This document shows positions 34,771 through 42,898 of a DNA stretch of 64,000 nt, in pieces. A program made the position numbers and the translations under genes. The notes below the pieces were generated by a model. The model was not told the origin of the DNA. It saw only the letters and a program-made list of their open reading frames with translations, and made no database searches. Origin of the DNA: Streptomyces sp. NRRL S-646 (lineage in GTDB: Bacteria > Actinomycetota > Actinomycetes > Streptomycetales > Streptomycetaceae); assembly GCF_000720765.1 (NCBI RefSeq), contig NZ_JODC01000021.1, positions 48,146 to 112,145 on the forward strand, written 5' to 3'. How positions within the stretch are numbered: position 1 is the stretch's first letter; each line of letters opens with the position of its first letter.

Positions 34771-35301
34771 TCAGGCGGTACCCGCCGACGCGGGCGTCTG
34801 CTCCTGCGCCTCCACCTCGACGGCGGCGGCGAGGAAGTCGTCGACCATGCGGTGGAAGAGGGTGGCCAGCTGCCGCAGTTCCTCCGGCTCCCAGTGGGAC
34901 AGGGCCACCTGCATGCCCCGCGAACCGGCTTCACGGATGCGGTCAATGGCCTGCTGTCCGGCCTCGGTCAGCTCGATGCGCTGGGCGCGTCGGTCGTCGG
35001 GGTCCGGGACGCGGGTGACGTAGCCGGACTTCTGCAGCTGCTGCACGGTGCGGGTGACGTGGGACGCCTCCACTCCCAGCCGGGCGGCCAGCTCCCCCGG
35101 GCGCAGCGGCTCCGAATCGGCGACCTGCCGCAGCAGCGCCACGGCCGCCCGGTCCAGCGGCACACCGGCCAGGGCCATCAGCCGGTCGTGCTGCCGGGCG
35201 CGCGTGCTCAGGTAGGTGATGCGGGTGAGCGCACGCTCGATCTCGATCACTTCGTCCGAGGCGGGGGTGTCGGGGATCTCGGGGAGCGGTGGAGTGGACA
35301 T
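34771..35301 (-). CDS. MarR-family regulator
   Basis: A 176-residue MarR protein. The winged HTH is clear: RPGELAARLGVEASHVTRTVQQLQKSGYV, then the wing (PDPDDRRAQRIELTEAG). An operator-like 17-base sequence (35323-35339) lies 22 bases upstream of the ATG, where it would give autoregulation. Three close copies of the same sequence occur upstream of the response-regulator gene at 42.9 kb, so this protein may control that gene too. It follows a deleted exporter, which could have been its original target. Confidence 0.9.
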   Translation of the reverse strand: MSTPPLPEIPDTPASDEVIEIERALTRITYLSTRARQHDRLMALAGVPLDRAAVALLRQVADSEPLRPGELAARLGVEASHVTRTVQQLQKSGYVTRVPDPDDRRAQRIELTEAGQQAIDRIREAGSRGMQVALSHWEPEELRQLATLFHRMVDDFLAAAVEVEAQEQTPASAGTA

Positions 35302-35322
35302 GCGATCCACTTTACCATCTTG

Positions 35323-35339
35323 TTGCGTAACTCAAGTAA
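35323..35339. promoter_or_regulatory. MarR-type box 1 (MarR promoter)
   Basis: TTGCGTAACTCAAGTAA is an imperfect 17-base inverted repeat (TTGC..A-C-TCAAGTAA) immediately before the MarR gene. It matches box 3 at 42939 in 15 of 17 positions. Confidence 0.65.
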
Positions 35340-35390
35340 TCCACTGCAGGTGTCTCCCCCGCGCACTGCGGCCGCATGACGCCGACTCCA

Positions 35391-35906
35391 CTACGCCCCC
35401 GGGCTGCCGGGGCATTGTGTTCCCGTTCCCCGGATGTCCAGCCCGTCCGGCCCGGTGACGGTCACCGGCTGCGGGTCGGCTCCCGGGTCGGTGACGCGCT
35501 CCGCCGCGACGGTCGTGCAGATGAGCTGCGCCGCGGCGAGGTCATCCGAGTCCCCCGGACCGGCGGACAGCCGGATGCTCACCCCGCCGTCGTGGGAGGT
35601 CACCGTCACCCGGGACATCATGGACGCCACGGGCGGCAGCACTGTGTACAGGCCCGCGGCCTGTTCCGCCCGGGTCGGCCCCTTCAACAGCACCCGTACG
35701 GCCGACTCGGGATCGACCGGTCCGGCAATGCTCCGGTCCACTCCCCGCAGCGCCCCGTCGGCCACGAAGTAGACCCGCAGCGTCGGCGCGACCCCGCTCG
35801 CGGGTCCACCCGCCTCCACCACGCCGGTCGTGGGAATGCCGCAGGAGGCGAGCGCACCCAGCGCCGGAAGCCACATCAGGAATGCGGATCGGCGTCCGGC
35901 CCTCAT
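35391..35906 (-). CDS. GerMN-like lipoprotein
   Basis: A 171-residue lipoprotein with a lipobox (LGALASCG, cysteine near residue 22) followed by a GerMN-type domain (RVYFVADGALRGVDR...AVRVLLKGPTRAE). It is the third gene of the response regulator-kinase-lipoprotein operon, its start overlapping the kinase stop by 4 bases. In S. coelicolor the AfsQ1-AfsQ2 and SigE-Cse systems have lipoprotein genes in the same operon that modulate the kinase; I infer a similar role here. Confidence 0.86.
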   Translation of the reverse strand: MRAGRRSAFLMWLPALGALASCGIPTTGVVEAGGPASGVAPTLRVYFVADGALRGVDRSIAGPVDPESAVRVLLKGPTRAEQAAGLYTVLPPVASMMSRVTVTSHDGGVSIRLSAGPGDSDDLAAAQLICTTVAAERVTDPGADPQPVTVTGPDGLDIRGTGTQCPGSPGA

Positions 35907-37441
35907 GGTCTGCTCCCTCGTGCCGATGCGTCGTCGTCGGCCTGCCCTTGCGACAACTGCTCGTTGTGCAGCGGGAGTTCGACGGTGAAGACGGCGCCGC
36001 CCTCCGGCCGGTTCGCGGCGCGCACGCTGCCGCCGTGCACGCGGACGTTCTCAGCGGTGATCGCCAGGCCGAGGCCGCTGCCCTCGGTGCGGGTGCGGGC
36101 GGCGTCCGACTTGTAGAAGCGCTCGAAGACATGGGGCAGCACGACCTCGGGGATGCCAGGTCCGCTGTCCAGTACCTCGATGACCGCCAGGCGCTCCGCT
36201 GCGGACCGTCCTGACTCGGTCAGCCGCAACAGGACAGGGCGGGCGCCGTGCCGCAGGGCATTGCCGACCAGGTTCGCCACGACGACGTCGAGGCGGCGGG
36301 GGTCGACGCGCCCGCGCAGTGCGTCGGGCGGCGGCAATTCGGCGTCCACCAGGTCGGTCCAGCCGCGGGCGGCGAGGGTGCGCCGCAGCGACTCGGCGAG
36401 GTCGATCTCGTCCAGGTGCAGCACTGCCGCGCCCGCGTCGAAGCGGGAGATCTCCATCAGATCGTCCACCAGACGGGCCAACTTCACGGTCTCCTCACTG
36501 ATCAGCCGGACCGCGGTGGCGGTGTCCGGGTCGAGGCGGGCGGCGTCCTCGTCGAGGACGTCGGTGACCGCGGACATGGCGGCCAGCGGGGTGCGCAGTT
36601 CGTGCGAGACGTCCGCGGCGAACCGGCGGGCCCGGGCCTCCATGCCGCGCAGTTCGGCCACCGACGCCTCCAGGGCGGCGGCCGTCTCGTTGAACGTGTG
36701 CGACAGATCGGCGAGTTCGTCGGAGCCGTCGACGGCGAGCCGGGTGTCCAGCCGCCCCTCGGCGATGCTGCGGGTGGCGCCACGCAGCGCCCGCACCGGC
36801 CTCAGCACCCCCCGCGCGGCGAGCAGTGCCAGTAGCACGGCCAGCACCAGGGCGGGCACGGTGGCCCGTTCGATGGCGCTGACCAAGGCGTCCACGTACG
36901 CCTGTTCCTTGGTCTGGGCCACGATCAGGAAGACCTGGAGGCCCGAGTCGCCCACGCCTCCGGCGAAGGTGACCGACATGCCGACGACGAGCGCGGTGTG
37001 GTCGCCGCTGTTCACCCGCTGGAAGACGGTGGCCAGTCTGGTGTCCACCGCCTTACGCAGAGCCGGTGTGAGTTCCTCGAACCGGTCGCCTGCGAAGGAT
37101 GTCGCGCTCAGACCGCGGTAGGTGGCCATGACACGCCAGGTCCCGGAGGGGTCGGTTGCGGCCATGGCGGCCGCGAACCGCCGCAGTTCGGCCTCGTCCG
37201 GCGGCGCGACGAGCTCGGGGGCGAGCCGGTTCGCCTGGGCGCGCAGCTGCGCGATCACCGTGTCCTGACTCTGCTGGAGCAGACCTGTGCGCGCCTCGCG
37301 GAAGCTCAGGGCGCCGGTGGTCGTCGCGGTGAGCGCGGCGACGAGCGCGAACGCGATGACCAACCGGGTGCGCAGACCGCGCAGTTGGGGCATCCGGAAG
37401 CGCTCCGCGAACGCGCGTCGGGCCTTCGGCGTGCGCGTCAC
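35903..37441 (-). CDS. Sensor histidine kinase (AfsQ2/CseC-like)
   Basis: A 512-residue membrane kinase with two transmembrane helices (LVIAFALVAALTATTTG near residue 30, VPALVLAVLLALLAARG near 195) flanking an extracytoplasmic loop of about 150 residues. HAMP follows, then HisKA (FAADVSHELRTPLAAM, phospho-histidine) and the ATPase boxes ANLVGNALRHGA, DSGPGIP and GSGLGLAI. GTG 37441 overlaps the stop of the response regulator by 4 bases. It probably senses a cell-envelope or nutrient signal as the AfsQ2/CseC kinases do. Confidence 0.92.
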   Translation of the reverse strand: MTRTPKARRAFAERFRMPQLRGLRTRLVIAFALVAALTATTTGALSFREARTGLLQQSQDTVIAQLRAQANRLAPELVAPPDEAELRRFAAAMAATDPSGTWRVMATYRGLSATSFAGDRFEELTPALRKAVDTRLATVFQRVNSGDHTALVVGMSVTFAGGVGDSGLQVFLIVAQTKEQAYVDALVSAIERATVPALVLAVLLALLAARGVLRPVRALRGATRSIAEGRLDTRLAVDGSDELADLSHTFNETAAALEASVAELRGMEARARRFAADVSHELRTPLAAMSAVTDVLDEDAARLDPDTATAVRLISEETVKLARLVDDLMEISRFDAGAAVLHLDEIDLAESLRRTLAARGWTDLVDAELPPPDALRGRVDPRRLDVVVANLVGNALRHGARPVLLRLTESGRSAAERLAVIEVLDSGPGIPEVVLPHVFERFYKSDAARTRTEGSGLGLAITAENVRVHGGSVRAANRPEGGAVFTVELPLHNEQLSQGQADDDASARGSRP

Positions 37442-38118
37442 AGGGAGGCGAACCGGTAGCCGAAGCCACGCACCGTCTCGATGTAGCGGGGTTCGCCCAT
37501 CTTGGCGCGCAGCCGTTTGACGCAGGCGTCCACCAGGCGCGCGTCCGCGTGGTAGCTGTGTTCCCAGACTGCTTCCAGGAGTTGCTGCCGGCTGAACACC
37601 TGGCCGGGTGAGGCGGACAGGGTCATCAGGAGCCGCAGTTCGGAGGCGGCGAGCGCCACCGGCGCACCCCTCAGGGTGACCGAGAAGCCGGCCCGGTCGA
37701 CGGTCAGGTCCCCGTAGCTGTCGAGCTTGGGTATGCCGGCGTCGCCGGGTGTGCCGGCCACCCGGCGCAGCACTGCACGGATGCGTGCCTCCAGCACCCG
37801 GGCCTGCACGGGCTTGACCACGTAGTCGTCGGCTCCGGCTTCCAGACCTACGACGATGTCCTCGTCGTCGCCCCGCGCGGTGGCCATGATGATCGGCAGC
37901 GTCTGGTCGAGAGCGCGCAGCGCGCGGCACACGTCCAGGCCGGGCATGCCGGGCAGCATCAGGTCCAGCACCACGACATCGGGCCGGAAGGAGCGCACCA
38001 GCTCCAGCCCCTCCTCCCCCGTCACGGCGGTGGCGACCTCGTGCCCCTGATGGCGCAGGGCGAGGGCGACGCCCTCCCGCACGGCACGGTCGTCTTCGAT
38101 CAGCAGAGCTCGCGGCAT
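37438..38118 (-). CDS. OmpR-family response regulator (AfsQ1/CseB-like)
   Basis: A 226-residue regulator. The receiver has the acidic pair in LLIEDDRAV, the phosphorylated aspartate in VVVLDLMLPGM, the switch Thr in ATARGDD and the lysine in VVKPVQ. The C-terminal winged helix ends in RLVDACVKRLRAKMGEPRYIETVRGFGYRF. It begins the operon with the kinase and lipoprotein. An 11-bp direct repeat lies in its divergent promoter with the DUF3152 gene (38227-38245) and fits an AfsQ1-type binding site. Confidence 0.93.
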   Translation of the reverse strand: MPRALLIEDDRAVREGVALALRHQGHEVATAVTGEEGLELVRSFRPDVVVLDLMLPGMPGLDVCRALRALDQTLPIIMATARGDDEDIVVGLEAGADDYVVKPVQARVLEARIRAVLRRVAGTPGDAGIPKLDSYGDLTVDRAGFSVTLRGAPVALAASELRLLMTLSASPGQVFSRQQLLEAVWEHSYHADARLVDACVKRLRAKMGEPRYIETVRGFGYRFASL

Positions 38119-38226
38119 GGGCTCAGTATCGGCATCTCCCCCGGCCCACCGGGTTTCTGTTACCGGATGATCATATGCTGGCGCCGTCGACAGGGTGTTA
38201 TCTTTTCGTTATTGCTCGGGCCAGGT

Positions 38227-38245
38227 TCGATCACATATCGATCAC
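38227..38245. promoter_or_regulatory. 11-bp direct repeat, candidate response-regulator site
   Basis: TCGATCAC at 38227-38234 and again at 38238-38245 gives an 11-base repeat unit; on the other strand this is GTGAT-n6-GTGAT, similar in form to the GTnAC-n6-GTnAC site of S. coelicolor AfsQ1. It lies between the operon and the divergent DUF3152 gene. Confidence 0.55.
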
Positions 38246-38258
38246 AACCTGAACGACC

Positions 38259-39113
38259 ATGACCGCGCACAAAGCAACTCGCTCGCCCAGCCGCCGTCGC
38301 CGGAACGGTGTTTCGCACGCCGTCGCCCGTCGGTCGAGGACGAAAGTGTGGGGAGGTCTGGCCGCGCTGACCGTCCTGAGCGTCACGGGTTTCACGGCCG
38401 TGGGCTGGACGTCCGCCGACGCACACAACGACCGGCCCCGACCCACCACCCACGCGAAGTCGAGCTCCGAGCTCTCGCGCTCGCCCCGCCCCGCCCCGAG
38501 CTCGCCCAGCCCGTCCCACAGCGCCTCCACCCCGTCCGCTGCGAAGATCCCGGCTACGGGGCCGGACACGTTCACCACCGCGGCCGGCGGCAGCGCCAAG
38601 GCCGGCACCGGCACGGCACTGCGCTATCGGGTCGAGGTCGAGGACAACGTCGGCCTGTCCTCCGCCTCCGTCGCCAAGGAGGTGGAGCGCATCTTCGCCG
38701 ACCCGCGAGGCTGGACAGCCGACGGCCACTCGGCGTTCCAGCGGGTCTCCGGCGGCACCACCGACTTCGTCGTACGGGTCGCGACCCCCGGCACGGTGGA
38801 CAGGACGTGCGCCGAGGGGGGCCTGGACACCGAAGGCAGGTACAACTGCAGCGTCAACCACAAGGTGATGGTCAACCTCGAACGCTGGCTGCTCGCCACC
38901 CCCGTCTACGCCAAGGACGTCACCGCGTACCACGCGCTGATCATCAACCACGAGGTCGGCCACTTCCTCGGACACGGCCACGTCACCTGTCCCGGCCCGG
39001 GACAGCCGGCCCCGGCGATGATGCAGCAGATCAAGGGCATGCACGGCTGTGTGCCCAACGTCTGGCCGTACGACGAGCAGGGACGGTACCTCACAGGCCC
39101 CGCCGCCCCTTGA
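38259..39113 (+). CDS. Secreted DUF3152 metzincin-like protein
   Basis: A 284-residue exported protein. It has a long basic N-region, one hydrophobic segment (WGGLAALTVLSVTGFTAVGW), a Ser/Pro-rich linker to about residue 105, then a globular domain. That domain contains HEVGHFLGHGH, which fits the zinc-protease pattern HExxHxxGxxH of metzincins, with a methionine pair (PAPAMMQQ) about 15 residues later where a Met-turn would be. Cysteines (RTCAEGG, YNCSV, VTCPGP, HGCVPN) suggest disulfides. The family has no known substrate. Its gene faces the AfsQ-like operon, with the 11-bp repeat between them. Confidence 0.85.
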   Translation: MTAHKATRSPSRRRRNGVSHAVARRSRTKVWGGLAALTVLSVTGFTAVGWTSADAHNDRPRPTTHAKSSSELSRSPRPAPSSPSPSHSASTPSAAKIPATGPDTFTTAAGGSAKAGTGTALRYRVEVEDNVGLSSASVAKEVERIFADPRGWTADGHSAFQRVSGGTTDFVVRVATPGTVDRTCAEGGLDTEGRYNCSVNHKVMVNLERWLLATPVYAKDVTAYHALIINHEVGHFLGHGHVTCPGPGQPAPAMMQQIKGMHGCVPNVWPYDEQGRYLTGPAAP

Positions 39114-39116
39114 GGA

Positions 39117-40301
39117 TCAGGCCCGCGTCACGGTCGCGTCGGTGCGCACGGCCTCGCCCCAGGAGGCTCCGGCCGCGATCGCCTGCCGCCACGGCCGGAG
39201 GGCCCTGGGCGGCATGCCCACCGCAAGCGCACCGCGCACCCGGTCGCCGGTGCGGTACGCGGCCACGAACCTGCCCTCGGCCAAGTCCCCGTCGACGACG
39301 GCGACTTCGTCGTGCCCGCGCAGATGGCCGTAGGCCTGGATCTTCATGTCGTACTGGTCCGACCAGAAGTACGGCACCGGCGCGAACGGCTTGCGGGCGT
39401 CGGGCCGGAGTAGGTTGCGGGCGGCGGCCATGCCCTGTTCGGCGGCGTGGGTGCGGTGCTCGATCCGCATCGACGTACCGAACAGAGGGTTGTGCCAGCG
39501 GGCGACGTCACCGGCCGCATACACGTTCCGGGCGGCCTCGCAGTACTCGTCGCAGACCACGCCGTCGCCGACGGCCAGCCCGCTGCCCACCAGCCACTCG
39601 GTGTTGGGCTGCGAGCCGACGGCGACCAACACCTCGTCGGCCTCGACGAGTTCGCCGTCCGCGAGCCGCCCGCCGTTCTGCGTCACCTCGCTCACAGTGA
39701 CCCCGCAGCGCAGGTCCACGCCCCGCTCGACATGAGCGCGGGTGAGCATCGCGCCGATCTCGGCACCGACGGCGTGGGCCAGCGGCACAGGGGCCGGTTC
39801 GAGGAGGGTGACCTTGGCGCCGAGCCGCCAGGCCACGGCGGCGGCCTCTGCGCCGAGGAATCCGGCGCCCACCACGACCAGGCGCAGCCCCGGCCCGAGC
39901 CGGTCCCGCAGCAGGAGTGCGTCCTCGAGGGTGCGCAGCACGTGCGCGCCCGCACCGGGCAGCCGGCGCGGACGTACGCCGGTGGCCACGATCAACCCGT
40001 CGTACGGCACTTGCGTGCCGTCGGCCAACTGCACCGTGCGCTCGGCGAGTTCGAGGCCGGTCGCGGCCACACCGAGGCGCAGGTCCAGGTCGAGTGCGGC
40101 CAGGTCGGCGGGCGGGCGCAGGGCCAGCCGCTCGGGCTGCCACTCCGCGGCCAGCACCTGCTTGGACAGCGGCGGGCGGTCGTACGGGGCGTGCGGCTCG
40201 TCGCCCACGAGGGTGAGGGCACCGTCGTAGCCCTCGCGCCGGAGCGTCTCGGCCGCCGCCAGTCCGGCGGCCGAGGCACCCACCACGACGATCCGCTTCA
40301 C
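39117..40301 (-). CDS. Ferredoxin reductase (FAD, NAD(P)H)
   Basis: A 394-residue two-dinucleotide-binding flavoprotein. The FAD site is VVVGASAAGLAAAETL at the N-terminus, the NAD(P)H site is LVVVGAGFLGAEAAAVAW, and the second FAD contact is VYAAGDVARW. It is the type that feeds [3Fe-4S] ferredoxins for P450s. GTG 40301 overlaps the ferredoxin stop by 4 bases. It is the last gene of the P450-ferredoxin-reductase operon. Confidence 0.94.
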   Translation of the reverse strand: MKRIVVVGASAAGLAAAETLRREGYDGALTLVGDEPHAPYDRPPLSKQVLAAEWQPERLALRPPADLAALDLDLRLGVAATGLELAERTVQLADGTQVPYDGLIVATGVRPRRLPGAGAHVLRTLEDALLLRDRLGPGLRLVVVGAGFLGAEAAAVAWRLGAKVTLLEPAPVPLAHAVGAEIGAMLTRAHVERGVDLRCGVTVSEVTQNGGRLADGELVEADEVLVAVGSQPNTEWLVGSGLAVGDGVVCDEYCEAARNVYAAGDVARWHNPLFGTSMRIEHRTHAAEQGMAAARNLLRPDARKPFAPVPYFWSDQYDMKIQAYGHLRGHDEVAVVDGDLAEGRFVAAYRTGDRVRGALAVGMPPRALRPWRQAIAAGASWGEAVRTDATVTRA

Positions 40302-40492
40302 TGCTCGACCAGCCGGATCGCGGCGGCCGGGCAGACCGCGACGGCCTCCTTGACGTCGTCGAGGAGTTCGGGTGCCGGCGTGTCCTCCAGCAGGATCGCG
40401 ATGCCGTCGTCGTCCTGGTCGAAGACGTCCATCGCGGCGAGCACGCACTGCCCCGAGGCGACGCACTTGTCGGCTTCCAGTTCCACCTTCAT
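40298..40492 (-). CDS. [3Fe-4S] ferredoxin, P450 partner
   Basis: A 64-residue ferredoxin. Three cluster cysteines are visible: C10 and C16 (CVASGQC) and the one in AVCPAAAI near the end, with alanine or valine where the fourth ligand would be, so it should hold a [3Fe-4S] cluster as in CYP105-linked ferredoxins. The ATG at 40492 has AAGGGGATCGAC upstream. It sits between the P450 and reductase genes and passes electrons from one to the other. Confidence 0.94.
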   Translation of the reverse strand: MKVELEADKCVASGQCVLAAMDVFDQDDDGIAILLEDTPAPELLDDVKEAVAVCPAAAIRLVEQ

Positions 40493-40563
40493 GTCGATCC
40501 CCTTCATCACATGGGTTCTTGTTCGTTCGCGGGCGTCTGCCGAGGTTTGCGGAACGGGAACTG

Positions 40564-41796
40564 TCACCAGGCGACGGGCAGTTCGTGCACGCCGTAGATG
40601 AATGCGTCGTTCTTGAATTTGACGTCCTCGAGGGCGCAGGCGAGCTTCAGCGACGGGATGCGCCGGTAGAGGGTGCCGTAGACGACCTGGAGTTCCATCC
40701 GGGCCAGCGGCTGGCCCAGGCACTGGTGGATGCCGAAGCCGAAGGCCACGTGCCGGCGGGCGTCGCGGGTGATGTCGAGCCGGTCGGGGTCGGGGAAGAC
40801 GTCGGGGTCGCGGTTGGCGATCTCGTTGACCATGATGACGCCCTCGCCGGCCTTGATGACCTGGCCCGCGATCTCGATGTCCTCGGTGACCGCACGGCGT
40901 CGCCCCAGGTGGGTGATGTGCAGGTAGCGCAGCAGTTCCTCGACCGCGGCGGCGACGAGCTTCTGGTCGTCGCTCTCGCGGAGCAGGGCGAGTTGGTCGG
41001 GGTTCTCCAGCAGGGCGAGGGTGCCCAGCGCGATCATGTTGGCGGTGGTCTCGTGGCCCGCGATCAGCAGCAGGAGCGCCATCTCCGTCGCCTGCTGATG
41101 GTCGATCTCGCCGGCCGTGACGCGTCCGGCGATGCTCGACAGCAGGTCGTCCTTCGGTTCGGCGAGCCGCCGGCCGATGAGGGCGGCCAGATATGCGGCC
41201 ACCTCCCGGCTCGCCTGTCCGCGCTGCTCGGGAGTGGCCTCCCGGTGGACCATGGTCTTGGTGTTGTCCTGGAAGAAGGCGTGGTCGTCGTAGGGCACGC
41301 CGAGCAGTTCGCAGATCACCAGCGAGGGGATCGGCAGGGCGAACGCCTCGACGAGGTCCACCGGTCGCGGCCCGGCCAGCAAGTCGTCGATCAGCCCGTC
41401 CACGATCCGCTGTACGGCGGGCCGCAACGCCTCGACCTTCTTGATGGCGAACGGCGCCGTCACCATCCGGCGCAGCCGGGCGTGTTCGGGGTCGTCCATC
41501 ATGATGAAGCTGAGCTTGCCCTCCCCCGCCTCGGGCGAGGCCTTGGTCGGGTAGCCCGGCCGGTCGGTGTCGGCGCTGACCCGGGGGTCGCCGAGAAGGG
41601 CCCGCTGCTCGGCGTAACGGGTCACGAGCCAGGGCTCGCTGCCGTCCCACAGCCGCACCTTCGTGAGCGGCGCCTGTTCCTGCAGGTCCTTGAGGGCAGG
41701 CGGCGGGTCGAAGGGGCAGCGGCCTGCGCGTGGCATGGGGAACTCCGGCAGGTCGCCCGGTGCTTCGGGCGCAGGGCCGGCCAGTGTGTCGGCCAT
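40564..41796 (-). CDS. CYP105-type cytochrome P450
   Basis: A 410-residue P450 with typical CYP105 features: the N-terminal FPMPRAGRCPFDPPP, the I-helix IAGHETTANMI, the ExxR motif EELLR and the heme loop FGFGIHQCLGQPLAR. CYP105 enzymes in Streptomyces are broad oxidases of xenobiotics, vitamin D, statins and macrolides. It is first in the operon with its own ferredoxin and reductase, so the trio is a self-sufficient electron chain. The upstream region carries 11-bp-phased CTGAC repeats (41887-41924). Confidence 0.95.
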   Translation of the reverse strand: MADTLAGPAPEAPGDLPEFPMPRAGRCPFDPPPALKDLQEQAPLTKVRLWDGSEPWLVTRYAEQRALLGDPRVSADTDRPGYPTKASPEAGEGKLSFIMMDDPEHARLRRMVTAPFAIKKVEALRPAVQRIVDGLIDDLLAGPRPVDLVEAFALPIPSLVICELLGVPYDDHAFFQDNTKTMVHREATPEQRGQASREVAAYLAALIGRRLAEPKDDLLSSIAGRVTAGEIDHQQATEMALLLLIAGHETTANMIALGTLALLENPDQLALLRESDDQKLVAAAVEELLRYLHITHLGRRRAVTEDIEIAGQVIKAGEGVIMVNEIANRDPDVFPDPDRLDITRDARRHVAFGFGIHQCLGQPLARMELQVVYGTLYRRIPSLKLACALEDVKFKNDAFIYGVHELPVAW

Positions 41797-41886
41797 GGTT
41801 CTCCTCGGTGGTGGGGGGCTCCGATCGGGGCGGAGCGCCGGGGTGAAGTGGTCGAGGCCTCGATGAGCACATGCAAACAGAGTGGG

Positions 41887-41924
41887 CTGACGCCTTCCGG
41901 TCAGTTCCCTGACAGGAAGCTGAC
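41887..41924. promoter_or_regulatory. 11-bp-phased CTGAC repeats before the CYP105 operon
   Basis: CTGAC occurs at 41887, 41909 and 41920, and a related CGGTC at 41898, so the words fall at exact 11-bp steps over one face of the helix. This layout is typical of direct-repeat sites for SARP or OmpR-type regulators; an OmpR-type gene lies next door at 42149. Confidence 0.55.
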
Positions 41925-42056
41925 GTGGCCCGGATCACATTGCGAGTTGGGGGGCGGCGGTCCGGGTGCGAGGGAAGCAAAGGCATGCCAACTACCTTGT
42001 GAGCGAGCCGAGTTGGACGGACCACGGCGAATCACCGAACCCTTGCGTGCAAGCCA

Positions 42057-42091
42057 TGAGGGCAGTGGCATGTCACATACCACTGCCCTCA
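42057..42091 (-). terminator. Hairpin after the orphan response-regulator gene
   Basis: TGAGGGCAGTGG (42057-42068) and CCACTGCCCTCA (42080-42091) form a perfect 12-bp stem around 11 bases, 57 bases beyond the stop at 42149. It may be a terminator for that gene or an operator; no T tract follows. Confidence 0.55.
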
Positions 42092-42148
42092 AAGCAGGTC
42101 GAGCAGACGCCGCCGGCCCTTTGCTCCCCACCCCGCCCGATCGCCGCG

Positions 42149-42898
42149 TCAGGCCTCTCCGTCCGCCACGCCCAGCCAATACCCGAAGCCCCTGCGCGTA
42201 TGAATCAGCACCGGCGCCTCCCGGTCCACCTTGCGGCGCAGACGGGAGACGAGCTGCTCGATCGCGTTGCCACCACGGAAGTCGCCCCAGACATAGCGGC
42301 CGATCTGCTCCTTGGACAGCACCCGGTGTGCGTTGACGAGGAGGTGGCGCAGCAGCCGGTACTCGGCGGGCGTGAGGTCGAGCGCCCGTGCCCCGCGCCG
42401 TGCCTGACACCGGGCGTCATCCAGGACGACGTCGCGGTAGGCGAGCGCTCCGTCCTGGCGCACGCCGCGATTCGGGCCGCACAGCAGGACCTGGATCCGA
42501 GCCAGGACCTCCGCCACCCGGAACGGTTTGGTGACGTAGTCCTTCTGCCCCAGGCCCAGTTCGGGCAGGAGCCGGTCCAGGGAGTCGTACGCGGTCAGGA
42601 ACAGAACCGGCGGGCGATGGGCGGGCGGCGGACGGCGCTCCCGGCCGAGGCCCGCCAGGTCCGGCAGCGTGGCGTCGAGGACCACGAGGTCGAAGCGCTG
42701 CTCCATGGCCCGCGCCAGTGCCTGTGCCCCGGTGCCGGCCAGGCTGATCCGGTAGCCGGCCAACTCCAGGGTGGTCGACAGCAGTTCGGCGAGGCCCGGT
42801 TCACCCGCGACGACCAGGACATGCTGCCCGGCCCCGCGAGCGAGCGCCGGCCTGTCACCGATGGTGCCGTCGGGGGACGAGGGAGGCATGTCACTCAC
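42149..42898 (-). CDS. Atypical orphan OmpR-family response regulator
   Basis: A 249-residue regulator with a receiver and an OmpR-type winged helix (LTPAEYRLLRHLLVNAHRVLSKEQI...FRGGNAIEQLVSRLRRKVD). The phosphoacceptor aspartate (VVLDATLPDL), threonine (LFLTAYDS) and lysine (VTKPF) are present, but the usual acidic pair is replaced by AGEP (LVVAGEPGL), leaving only one acidic residue. Phosphorylation may therefore be weak or unnecessary. There is no kinase beside it. Three MarR-type boxes lie directly upstream of its start. Confidence 0.9.
   Translation of the reverse strand: MSDMPPSSPDGTIGDRPALARGAGQHVLVVAGEPGLAELLSTTLELAGYRISLAGTGAQALARAMEQRFDLVVLDATLPDLAGLGRERRPPPAHRPPVLFLTAYDSLDRLLPELGLGQKDYVTKPFRVAEVLARIQVLLCGPNRGVRQDGALAYRDVVLDDARCQARRGARALDLTPAEYRLLRHLLVNAHRVLSKEQIGRYVWGDFRGGNAIEQLVSRLRRKVDREAPVLIHTRRGFGYWLGVADGEA

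Larger units (their letters stand above)
41797..42148. other. Intergenic region, P450 promoter and hairpin
   Basis: No gene. It contains the P450 promoter, the CTGAC repeats (41887-41924) and the 12-bp inverted repeat at 42057-42091. Confidence 0.6.
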
